A stretch of 5,320 nt of DNA from Pyrodictiaceae archaeon (GTDB lineage: Archaea; Thermoproteota; Thermoprotei_A; Sulfolobales; Pyrodictiaceae): NCBI GenBank assembly GCA_027046525.1, contig JALTYD010000047.1, positions 1 through 5,320 on the forward strand, written 5' to 3'. A model generated the notes under the pieces. That model had not been told where the DNA came from, searched no databases, and saw only the letters and a program-made list of their open reading frames with translations. Shown one piece after another: positions 1-5,320 of this stretch (the first letter of the stretch is position 1; each line of letters opens with the position of its first letter). The translations under genes were made by a program, and so were the position numbers.

Positions 1-1071
1 ATCAGGCATCATATGTTTTATTCTTAGTAGGTAGAGTGCTTCTAATGATGTAAGATTACCTGTTTGTAGTTTTTCTAGTAATTCTTCTAGTTTAGTTTTC
101 TTCTCTTCTAGGTCTTTGAGTAGCTTCTCTAGGCCTGGAGTAATATTACCTCCTGTTACATTCTGTATCTCTTCTATTAAATCTTCTAGCTCTTCTATAT
201 GTTCATTTATCTTCTCTACATAGTCTTCTAGTACTGGGACTACACGGCACATTATAATGAAGTATAACGGATACTTAATTTTCAGTAATTCTTCGACTTC
301 ATCTTCTATTATGTCTAGTTTTTCTTCTATCCTATCAGCTATTTCTCCTGCTTCTTCAGCAGTGATGTTCCCAGCTCTAAGCATCTCTATTGTTTGTCTT
401 GTCTCATTGAGTAGTAGTGATACATTTGTCTTTAAGTCTTCTAGCCTATCTAGTAGTTTAGTATAGTTTATCGGAAGTGTACAGTTTAGCTCGATAGACA
501 TGTTTATTAGTCTTTCAACTCTCTTCTCGACTATATTCAGTGCTACTAGCATCTTCCTCTCTTTCTGTATAAGCTCTATGAGTTCTTTTACCGCCTCTCT
601 AACTTCTTCTCTCTCCTCCATCTTCCAGTGAGCAGCTTTTACAATAATTTCAGCCATCTCTTTGAATAACCCGCTATACTCTCTAGCAATCTCATCAGGG
701 TCTTCTATAGTACCATTTTCGAGTATCTGTCTGAGTGTATCAATCTTCTGCCCTATTTCTCTGAGCTCACTCCATAAGTCTGAATCTTCTGGTACACCTG
801 TTCGCTCTAGGAATCTCCACGTAATATTGTACATTCTCTCGAGAGCGATAAGTAGTCCACGTAGCTTCTCATTATCTCCAGCTGTAGTATTGCTTGGAGG
901 TGTTGTAGTTGTATTTGTTATTGTTGTAGTAGTTGTATTAGTACTAGTTGTATTAGACTCTTGAGCACTTATTGGCTGAGCAACTATAGTAAATAACATT
1001 AAGAATACAACAGGAATAGCTAAGACTAGTTCTCTACTTAGTTTATTCCTATTATACTTATACGTCATCAT
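1..1071 (-). CDS. Exported coiled-coil glycoprotein, N-terminal part (C-terminus beyond left edge)
   Basis: The minus frame is open from ATG at 1071 to the window edge (357 codons, no stop), so the gene is partial at its 3' end. No known family is recognised. Seen: a basic N-terminus (residues 1-14), a hydrophobic core (about 15-31) and a likely signal peptidase site near PISA|QE (about residue 36). A Thr/Asn-rich linker follows (about 40-63), then mostly helical, Glu/Lys/Leu/Ile-rich segments with heptad-like spacing (about 68-178, 200-265, 280-357). A short hydrophobic stretch (YPLYFIIMC, about 267-275) interrupts the helices. I count 15 N-X-S/T sequons; the only cysteines are 197 and 275. 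Inference: a secreted or surface-anchored, N-glycosylated rod or stalk protein, perhaps part of an S-layer; any membrane anchor would lie in the missing C-terminus. The start is set by GGAGGT six bases upstream; a second ATG follows at once (1068). It is divergent from the prolyl oligopeptidase gene. Confidence 0.85.
   Translation of the reverse strand, partial: MMTYKYNRNKLSRELVLAIPVVFLMLFTIVAQPISAQESNTTSTNTTTTTITNTTTTPPSNTTAGDNEKLRGLLIALERMYNITWRFLERTGVPEDSDLWSELREIGQKIDTLRQILENGTIEDPDEIAREYSGLFKEMAEIIVKAAHWKMEEREEVREAVKELIELIQKERKMLVALNIVEKRVERLINMSIELNCTLPINYTKLLDRLEDLKTNVSLLLNETRQTIEMLRAGNITAEEAGEIADRIEEKLDIIEDEVEELLKIKYPLYFIIMCRVVPVLEDYVEKINEHIEELEDLIEEIQNVTGGNITPGLEKLLKDLEEKKTKLEELLEKLQTGNLTSLEALYLLRIKHMMPD
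883..954 (-). repeat. Low-complexity ACA/ACT/AAT codon tract encoding a Thr/Asn linker
   Basis: This tract codes for residues 40-63 of the exported coiled-coil protein and consists almost only of Thr and Asn codons, with a few Ser, Ile and Pro. It holds four closely spaced N-T-T sequons. On the plus strand it reads as an irregular GTTGTA/GTAGTT simple repeat. Such linkers after a signal peptide are common in archaeal surface proteins and are usually glycosylated spacers. The length could vary between strains by slippage. Confidence 0.7.
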
Positions 1072-1077
1072 TTATCT

Positions 1078-1091
1078 ACCTCCTAACCTCC
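1078..1091 (-). promoter_or_regulatory. Tandem Shine-Dalgarno sites for the coiled-coil glycoprotein gene
   Basis: On the minus strand GGAGGT occurs twice with two bases between the copies (1086-1091 and 1078-1083). The proximal copy ends six bases before ATG at 1071, a good distance, and fixes that start. The second copy is 14 bases from the ATG, which is too far to be ideal; it may strengthen binding or be chance. Confidence 0.75.
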
Positions 1092-1115
1092 AATTCGAAC
1101 ATAGGCTCGTTCGTT

Positions 1116-1122
1116 CTTTTAG
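1116..1122 (-). promoter_or_regulatory. Possible TATA-like box for the coiled-coil glycoprotein gene
   Basis: The minus strand reads CTAAAAG here, within a locally A-rich patch. Archaeal TATA boxes are centred about 25-27 bases before the transcription start, which would place the start near 1092-1094. That gives a leader of about 22 bases just long enough to hold the ribosome binding sites. The geometry fits, but the sequence is a weak match and no clear BRE is seen. Confidence 0.35.
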
Positions 1123-1133
1123 ACCCCTATGGT

Positions 1134-1210
1134 GGAACAAAGCTGGAACAACTAGGTAGAATACATAGTTCCAGTTGTTCCTGGAACACAAGAGTATAAT
1201 ATGAGGAACA
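1134..1210. repeat. Cluster of GGAACA / TGTTCC elements (candidate operator array)
   Basis: GGAACA occurs directly at 1134-1139, 1145-1150, 1183-1188 and 1205-1210, and inverted (TGTTCC) at 1176-1181. The inverted copy and the 1183 copy form a perfect 13-base palindrome, TGTTCCTGGAACA (1176-1188). Longer arms also pair: GGAACAACT (1145-1153) with AGTTGTTCC (1173-1181), and CTGGAAC (1143-1149) with GTTCCAG (1168-1174). Some start-to-start spacings are 11 and 22 bases, about one and two helical turns, though the 38-base step does not fit. The position between divergent genes suggests binding sites for a dimeric regulator; the regulator is unknown. Confidence 0.5.
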
Positions 1211-1324
1211 GCTCTTATTTCTTCCACATATGTAGACTCTAGGATAGTTTACTCTAGAATGTAGAGAGCTAGTTTTACTAGGAATAACTTCCTTCTTATT
1301 CTAGGTAGAGCTCTGCTACGAGTA

Positions 1325-1331
1325 GAGGTGA
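1325..1331 (+). promoter_or_regulatory. Shine-Dalgarno GAGGTGA of the prolyl oligopeptidase gene; start ambiguous
   Basis: GAGGTGA complements the archaeal 16S rRNA tail but directly abuts the GTG at 1332 (three bases after GAGG), which is short. An in-frame TTG at 1341 lies nine bases after the motif, which is rather long but workable. The motif therefore supports a start at either codon; the products differ by only three residues. Confidence 0.5.
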
Positions 1332-3260
1332 GTGTCTATCTTGTACATAGATAGAGATGATCCATATTCCTGGCTTGAAGATTTAGAGAATAGTAGGACT
1401 AGAGAGTTTATACGTAGGCATAATGAGAGACTAGCACGCTATCTCGGAGAACTACCTAGAGAGCTTATACATAGTGTAGAAGAATACCTAGGTACTCCCT
1501 ATCTAACAGTATTTAAGCCTTGCCAGAAAGGAGTCTACTATGTTGTTAGGAGTAGAGAAGGCTATAGTGTAGAGTTCATCGATTGGAGTGGAGATAGAGA
1601 AGTTCTCTTAAAGAGTAGTGATCTAGGAAGAGATGTTGTTATTCCACCAGCACTATACCCTAACAGAGAGTGTAGCCTCCTAGGTATACCATATAGCTTT
1701 GGTGGAAGTGATGAAGGCTTTATTAGTATAATCGATACTAGTAGTAGAGAAGAAGTTGATAAAATTAGTGGAGTAGTTGGTAATATTGTATGGCTAGATA
1801 GCTACAAGTACTATTATGCTAGATTCTATAGGAGAGATAGAACACCTGATGGTGTAGAAGCACCAGCTGAGCGTATATTCCTGAGAGACTATTCTTCTGG
1901 AGACGAACTACTAGTCTTTGGTGAAAACCTACCTACAAACTACCTAGTAGAACTCTACGACAAAGTAGTAGACGACTATATACTAGTCGGAGTATACTAT
2001 GGCTGGTCGCGCTCAAAGATATACTATGGTGCAAAGAACAGACCTAGTTCATGGAGACTACTACTCGATGGAGGAGAGTATATAGTAAAACCAGCTGGTT
2101 TTCTAGGAGGAGAACCTATACTAGTAGTCTATGATGGAGAAGGACTCGGTAGAATAGTAAAATGTAGACAGAGTAGTAGAGTAGAAGAAGTAGTACCTGA
2201 AACTAACTACCCCCTCATCGAAGCACTAGCTGTAGATGATAAGATAGTAGCTGTATATCTTGTAGATGCTTCGAGTAGACTCAAAATCTACAATAATAGA
2301 GGAGAAATAGTATATGAGTATAAACCAGGTGAACCATCTACAATAAATACTCTAGAATATATGAATAGAGAAGTATTCTTTAGAGAAGAAGCATTTAGTC
2401 ATCCACCACAACTAAACAAGCTAGCACTAGATAGTACTAGACTACAAACTCTCTATACTCCAAGTACTAAACTAGACCTAGAAGTAGACGAGGAATGGAC
2501 TACCTCTTGGGATGGAACAAGAATACACTTTTTCATAGTAGAGATGAAAAACAAGCCTAAGAACAAAACTGCTATAGTATATGGATATGGTGGCTTCAGT
2601 ATATCTATAACACCAACATATATAGCATCTACAGCTGTGCTACTGGAGAAGGGATACACCTACGTAGTAGCCAACTTAAGAGGAGGATCTGAGTATGGCG
2701 AGAAATGGCACAGAGCAGGTATGAGAGAAAATAAACAAAATGTATTCGAAGACTACAAAGCTGTACTAAAATACTTTAAACAGAAAGGATATAGAGTAGT
2801 TGCACGAGGCTCTAGCAATGGAGGACTACTAGTAGCAGCAACAATGACGCAGAATCCAGACCTAGTAGATATAGCAGTAATAGGCTATCCAGTCATAGAT
2901 ATGTTGAAATTCCACAAACTCTACATAGGGCGGCTATGGACTACTGAGTATGGAGACCCCGATAATCCCAGCGATAGGAAATACCTAGTAAAATACTCAC
3001 CTTACCATAATATAAAGAGAGGAGAGACATACCCACCAACACTAGTATATACTGGTCTACACGACGACCGTGTACATCCAGCTCATGCACTAAAATTCGT
3101 AGCAAGACTAGAAGAAGAAACAAATACTCCAGTATACCTAAGAGTAGAGACTTCGAGTGGACATAGAGGGGCAGATACAAAGATAATAGCTAGAGAACAT
3201 GCAGATATAATAGCATTTATACATAAGACAATAGACAATCTAAACAAGAAACAACTGTAG
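1332..3260 (+). CDS. Prolyl oligopeptidase (prolyl endopeptidase), peptidase family S9A
   Basis: A cytosolic serine peptidase expected to cleave short peptides after proline. It is 642 residues long, close to archaeal members and shorter than the roughly 710-residue mammalian enzyme, with no signal peptide. The N-terminal DPYSWLED (10-17) is typical of the family; about 60-385 should form the beta-propeller that filters substrates by size, and about 388-642 the alpha/beta-hydrolase domain. By family alignment the triad is Ser495 (GSSNGG), Asp578 (HDDRV) and His611 (SGHRG). Trp459 (EKWHRAG) matches the proline-stacking Trp, Arg580 the substrate-binding Arg, and YGYGGF (417-422) the oxyanion region. 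Odd point: the residue before the nucleophile is Ser where this subfamily normally has Gly. The start is GTG at 1332, or TTG at 1341 (MYIDRDD), both near GAGGTGA. The stop is TAG at 3258. Likely role: peptide turnover downstream of proteasomes or of peptide uptake (inference). Confidence 0.95.
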   Translation: MSILYIDRDDPYSWLEDLENSRTREFIRRHNERLARYLGELPRELIHSVEEYLGTPYLTVFKPCQKGVYYVVRSREGYSVEFIDWSGDREVLLKSSDLGRDVVIPPALYPNRECSLLGIPYSFGGSDEGFISIIDTSSREEVDKISGVVGNIVWLDSYKYYYARFYRRDRTPDGVEAPAERIFLRDYSSGDELLVFGENLPTNYLVELYDKVVDDYILVGVYYGWSRSKIYYGAKNRPSSWRLLLDGGEYIVKPAGFLGGEPILVVYDGEGLGRIVKCRQSSRVEEVVPETNYPLIEALAVDDKIVAVYLVDASSRLKIYNNRGEIVYEYKPGEPSTINTLEYMNREVFFREEAFSHPPQLNKLALDSTRLQTLYTPSTKLDLEVDEEWTTSWDGTRIHFFIVEMKNKPKNKTAIVYGYGGFSISITPTYIASTAVLLEKGYTYVVANLRGGSEYGEKWHRAGMRENKQNVFEDYKAVLKYFKQKGYRVVARGSSNGGLLVAATMTQNPDLVDIAVIGYPVIDMLKFHKLYIGRLWTTEYGDPDNPSDRKYLVKYSPYHNIKRGETYPPTLVYTGLHDDRVHPAHALKFVARLEEETNTPVYLRVETSSGHRGADTKIIAREHADIIAFIHKTIDNLNKKQL

Positions 3261-3346
3261 AATCTCCTATAGCTTTCTAGGCCTTGTAACATAATAATAC
3301 TAACTAGGCCTCTACAAGTATATGACAAGTACGTGGAGTACTAGTT
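3261..3346 (+). promoter_or_regulatory. Intergenic region with possible promoter and RBS for the DUF488 gene
   Basis: The 86-base gap suggests the DUF488 gene can have its own promoter. Two TATA-like sites are seen: CATAATAATAC (3290-3300), which would give a start near 3319 and a short leader, and GTATATGA (3318-3325), centred about 26 bases before the ATG, which would give a leaderless transcript. GGAG at 3335-3338 sits eight bases before ATG 3347 and favours a leadered message. CTAGGCCT occurs twice (3277-3284 and 3304-3311). No hairpin followed by a T run was found that would mark termination of the upstream gene. Confidence 0.35.
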
Positions 3347-3799
3347 ATGAGCAAAAAGATCTATACTATTGGCCATAGTACTCGTAGTCTAGAAGAATTC
3401 TTATCACTTCTACAGCACTATAGAGTAGAAGTACTAGTAGATGTTAGGAGATGGCCTACTAGCTCTCGATATCCATGGTTCAAGAAAGAGATTCTCTCGA
3501 GAATACTTAGAGAGAATAATATAGACTATGTATGGCTAGGTGATCTACTAGGTGGGTATAGGAGTAGAGGATACGAAGAATATATGAAGAGTAGAGAGTA
3601 TAGGAGAGGTATTGAAAAACTAGAAGAAATCTCTAGAGATAAGAAAACAGCTATTATGTGTAGTGAGAAACTCTGGTTTAAATGCCATAGAAGATTTATA
3701 TCTACTACGCTTGTAGCTAGAGGCTATACTGTTATACATATAATCGATAGAGGTAAGACACAGAAACATAGAGTAAAGAATAGAGTTTCTCCTAGCTAA
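3347..3799 (+). CDS. DUF488 family protein
   Basis: A complete 150-residue protein that matches the DUF488 family along most of its length. Diagnostic segments are YTIGHSTRSLEEFL (6-19), VEVLVDVRRWPTSSR (27-41), the loop GDLLGGYRSRGYEEYM (65-80) and the paired-cysteine motif MCSEKLWFKCHRR (104-116), with Cys105, Cys113, His114 and Arg115; GYTVIHI (126-132) is the last strand. The biochemical function of the family is not established; the conserved Asp-Val-Arg and Cys/His/Arg residues look like an active or nucleotide/metal-binding site (inference). There is no signal peptide, so it should be cytosolic. The basic C-terminal tail (135-150) is not part of the conserved core. Start: ATG with GGAG eight bases upstream. 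It follows the prolyl oligopeptidase by 86 bases on the same strand and converges with the transglutaminase-like gene; no functional link to either is evident. Confidence 0.9.
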   Translation: MSKKIYTIGHSTRSLEEFLSLLQHYRVEVLVDVRRWPTSSRYPWFKKEILSRILRENNIDYVWLGDLLGGYRSRGYEEYMKSREYRRGIEKLEEISRDKKTAIMCSEKLWFKCHRRFISTTLVARGYTVIHIIDRGKTQKHRVKNRVSPS

Positions 3800-3831
3800 T
3801 AGCTATGACTAGTACTACCTAGAATCTTAGT
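3800..3831. other. Convergent intergenic gap
   Basis: Only 32 bases separate the TAA of the DUF488 gene (3797-3799) from the TAG of the opposing transglutaminase-like gene. No hairpin or T run is seen for either direction. Transcripts from the two genes probably overlap at their 3' ends (inference). Confidence 0.6.
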
Positions 3832-5320
3832 CTACTCCTGGAGTGTTATTCTAAGAGCATATATAGGGTGTCCTAGGAGGAATACTATTATTGTTGTATC
3901 TCTTCTACAAGTACTTGCTAGTAGTTCTTCTAGTTTTGTCTTCGAGATAGTTATTTCTATTCTGTCTCCCAGTAGAATCCAAGATTCTGCTTCTACATAG
4001 GGTATATTCTGGTACTCATAACCTGGTGGTACTATTCCTGCACATGGTTTTTCTCCTAGATCTGTATAAGCTAGTATACTTACATCTACAATATTCTCTA
4101 CTAGAGGTGATTCTACTTCTACAGTGATATTTTCTCCAATCTGTACAGATACTGTAAAGTTCTTGATAGGTATAGCGTATACATAGATACTAGTTCTATT
4201 TTCTTCTTCGTCGATAGCTATCCAGCTTGTACCTTGTCCTAGTGCTTCTCTATAGTATTTCTCTAGTAGATCTACTATTACTCTACCTATCCATATCTTC
4301 CATTGCTCAGTGAATAGAGGATGGTAGAACTTAGTAGTATTACCTAGGTCTAGCCTAGCGCCTACTCCACTTGCTATTACTGTATCTAGGCATGAGCAGA
4401 GACTTGTATATGTAGTATCTGCGACATAATTCCTGAGAGCTACTACTAGTTCCTGGCTGAGTCTATCCTCTGGATATGTATCTACTACTCTATTTGCATC
4501 TATAGTGTATTTGGAGATAGAGATACTACTATCTTCTAGATGAAGATGGTATATAGTTATTTTTGTTACATTCTGTGCTTTGTGCTCTAGATAGTCTTGG
4601 AGTTCTATCGGTGGTAGGTGTTGATCTAGTACGAAGAAGGTATTGTTTATTTGTGTAGCTGCTACTGCATGTTCTATTTCTGGCAGTACTAGTATGTATG
4701 TATCTAGATCCATAGATAGTAGAGCTGCTGCTATGAATACTGAGTAGTCACTACATATACCTTTTCTTACCTCTAGGAGTTCTAACGGAGTATATACGCC
4801 AGCTTCTTCGAGTCCTGCTTTGAAGTAATCGTATTCGATATTTCTATCTACCCATTCTAGTACTCTCCATACTATCCAAGACTCATCACTGATAGTATCG
4901 TTGTAGATAATCTCTGCTACTCTACTGAGAGTTTCTTCTGTGAAAGAATAGAGTATAGTATCTATTATAGTAGTGAATGATCCAAGTAATGGAGGAGGCT
5001 CAATAGATGGTATGTATGTTGTCTCTCTACAGTCTCTACTAAATACTATACCTTCTCCTGCTACTATACTGAAACTGCATGATACTGAATATCCTCTAGG
5101 TAGGTATACTGTGAATACGTATTCTCCTCTACCTAGGCTGTATACTATGTCTCTAAGCCTGAATACTTCGAGTAGATAAGTCTTGTTTATATAGAAGTAT
5201 ACTGATTCTATACACTGCTTTTTTCTATCTATACATTCAGGAGATAGAGCTATTTTCGCCTGGTTATCTATGTTTGTAACAAATATGTATAGATTATTGT
5301 AGTTTAGACTACTACTAGTT
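3832..5320 (-). CDS. Exported transglutaminase-like (papain-fold) protein, C-terminal part (N-terminus beyond right edge)
   Basis: The minus frame is open from the right edge to TAG at 3832-3834: 495 residues, with the true start outside the window. Numbering from the edge, about 1-120 look beta-rich with several cysteines. About 135-235 form a transglutaminase-like core: WIVWRVLEWVDRNIEYD, TPLELLEVRKGICSDYS with the probable nucleophile Cys189 (codon 4753-4755), EIEHAVAAT with His217 (4669-4671) and FFVLDQHLP with Asp232 (4624-4626). Order and spacing (28 and 15 residues) fit the Cys-His-Asp triad of the superfamily, whose prokaryotic members are often peptidases or amidases. The rest (about 236-495) is unassigned, with a helical part and a beta-rich end. 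Eight N-X-S/T sequons and many cysteines imply an extracellular location; no membrane segment is seen in this part. The ATG at 4713 (residue 203) lies after the catalytic Cys, so it is not the start. Substrate and reaction cannot be told. Confidence 0.85.
   Translation of the reverse strand, partial: TSSSLNYNNLYIFVTNIDNQAKIALSPECIDRKKQCIESVYFYINKTYLLEVFRLRDIVYSLGRGEYVFTVYLPRGYSVSCSFSIVAGEGIVFSRDCRETTYIPSIEPPPLLGSFTTIIDTILYSFTEETLSRVAEIIYNDTISDESWIVWRVLEWVDRNIEYDYFKAGLEEAGVYTPLELLEVRKGICSDYSVFIAAALLSMDLDTYILVLPEIEHAVAATQINNTFFVLDQHLPPIELQDYLEHKAQNVTKITIYHLHLEDSSISISKYTIDANRVVDTYPEDRLSQELVVALRNYVADTTYTSLCSCLDTVIASGVGARLDLGNTTKFYHPLFTEQWKIWIGRVIVDLLEKYYREALGQGTSWIAIDEEENRTSIYVYAIPIKNFTVSVQIGENITVEVESPLVENIVDVSILAYTDLGEKPCAGIVPPGYEYQNIPYVEAESWILLGDRIEITISKTKLEELLASTCRRDTTIIVFLLGHPIYALRITLQE

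Larger units (their letters stand above)
1072..1331. other. Divergent intergenic region between coiled-coil protein and prolyl oligopeptidase genes
   Basis: This 260-base stretch separates two genes read away from each other and must hold both promoters. On the left are the ribosome binding sites and TATA-like box of the minus-strand gene. The middle (1134-1210) holds the GGAACA repeat cluster. On the right, a T-rich patch around 1273-1280 (TTTTACTA) is the best, still weak, TATA candidate for the plus-strand gene, giving a start near 1300. GAGGTGA lies at 1325-1331. No tRNA, rRNA or convincing small ORF was found. Confidence 0.7.

Noticed and set aside
257..466. Plus-strand open frame of 69 codons
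   Set aside because: Ser-rich shadow of the long minus-strand coiled-coil gene; the minus frame has a signal peptide, a ribosome binding site and coherent helix pattern.
662..964. Plus-strand open frame of 100 codons with a Val-rich hydrophobic end
   Set aside because: The apparent hydrophobic tail is the reverse reading of the Thr/Asn codon tract of the minus-strand gene; no ribosome binding site was seen.
1065..1071. ATGATGA on the minus strand resembling a C box of a C/D guide RNA
   Set aside because: It is the tandem start codon of the coiled-coil gene and no D box (CTGA) at suitable spacing was seen.
1094..1116. Inverted CGAAC / GTTCG near the expected transcription start of the minus-strand gene
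   Set aside because: Arms of only five bases with an eight-base spacer; too short to separate from chance.
1134..1210. CRISPR-like array
   Set aside because: The repeat unit is six bases, spacing is irregular and copies occur in both orientations; this fits operator sites, not a CRISPR.
2453..3328. Three minus-strand open frames (2453-2659, 2941-3180, 3083-3328)
   Set aside because: Mostly antisense to the conserved catalytic domain of the prolyl oligopeptidase; the last runs into the adjoining gap but has no recognisable motif.
3322..3378. Short plus-strand frame starting at ATG 3322
   Set aside because: Out of frame with and overlapping the DUF488 gene, under 20 codons, no ribosome binding site; likely chance.
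3832..4713. Separate 293-residue minus-strand gene starting at ATG 4713
   Set aside because: The frame continues upstream without a stop and encodes the catalytic Cys of the same domain; the ATG is an internal Met.
4973..5179. Plus-strand open frame of 68 codons
   Set aside because: Lies opposite the open minus frame leading into the transglutaminase-like core; low-complexity composition and no family signal.

Overview
The window looks like chromosomal DNA of a thermophilic archaeon, most likely a crenarchaeon. Supporting signs are A+T-rich DNA, near-exclusive AGA/AGG for Arg, heavy ATA and CTA codon use, GTG/TTG starts, GGAGGT-type ribosome binding sites, two exported proteins dense in N-X-S/T sequons, and a compact prolyl oligopeptidase like those of hyperthermophilic archaea. 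The exact genus cannot be fixed from this sequence alone; a Desulfurococcales-like lineage is my guess.

Layout: (1) 1-1071, minus strand: the N-terminal 357 residues of an exported coiled-coil glycoprotein (signal peptide, Thr/Asn linker, long charged helices) whose gene runs off the left edge. (2) 1072-1331: a 260-base divergent intergenic region with a tandem Shine-Dalgarno, a TATA-like box for the minus gene and a cluster of GGAACA/TGTTCC repeats including a perfect 13-base palindrome. (3) 1332-3260, plus strand: a complete prolyl oligopeptidase (family S9A) with an intact Ser-Asp-His triad. (4) 3261-3346: a short intergenic stretch with possible promoter signals. (5) 3347-3799, plus strand: a complete DUF488-family protein. 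(6) 3832-5320, minus strand, convergent with the previous gene after a 32-base gap: the C-terminal 495 residues of an exported protein with a transglutaminase-like (papain-fold) core. The catalytic Cys lies upstream of the first in-frame ATG seen in the window, so an ATG-to-stop reading would call a truncated, inactive 293-residue product. The frame actually stays open to the right edge.

There is no clear operon or defence/mobile system here. Two cytosolic plus-strand genes (a peptidase and a small DUF488 protein) sit between two outward-facing, heavily sequon-bearing cell-surface genes. The observations most worth a second look are the repeat cluster in the divergent promoter region, the surface transglutaminase-like protein, the coiled-coil glycoprotein, and the strong excess of the tetranucleotide CTAG (about 85 copies) across the whole window.
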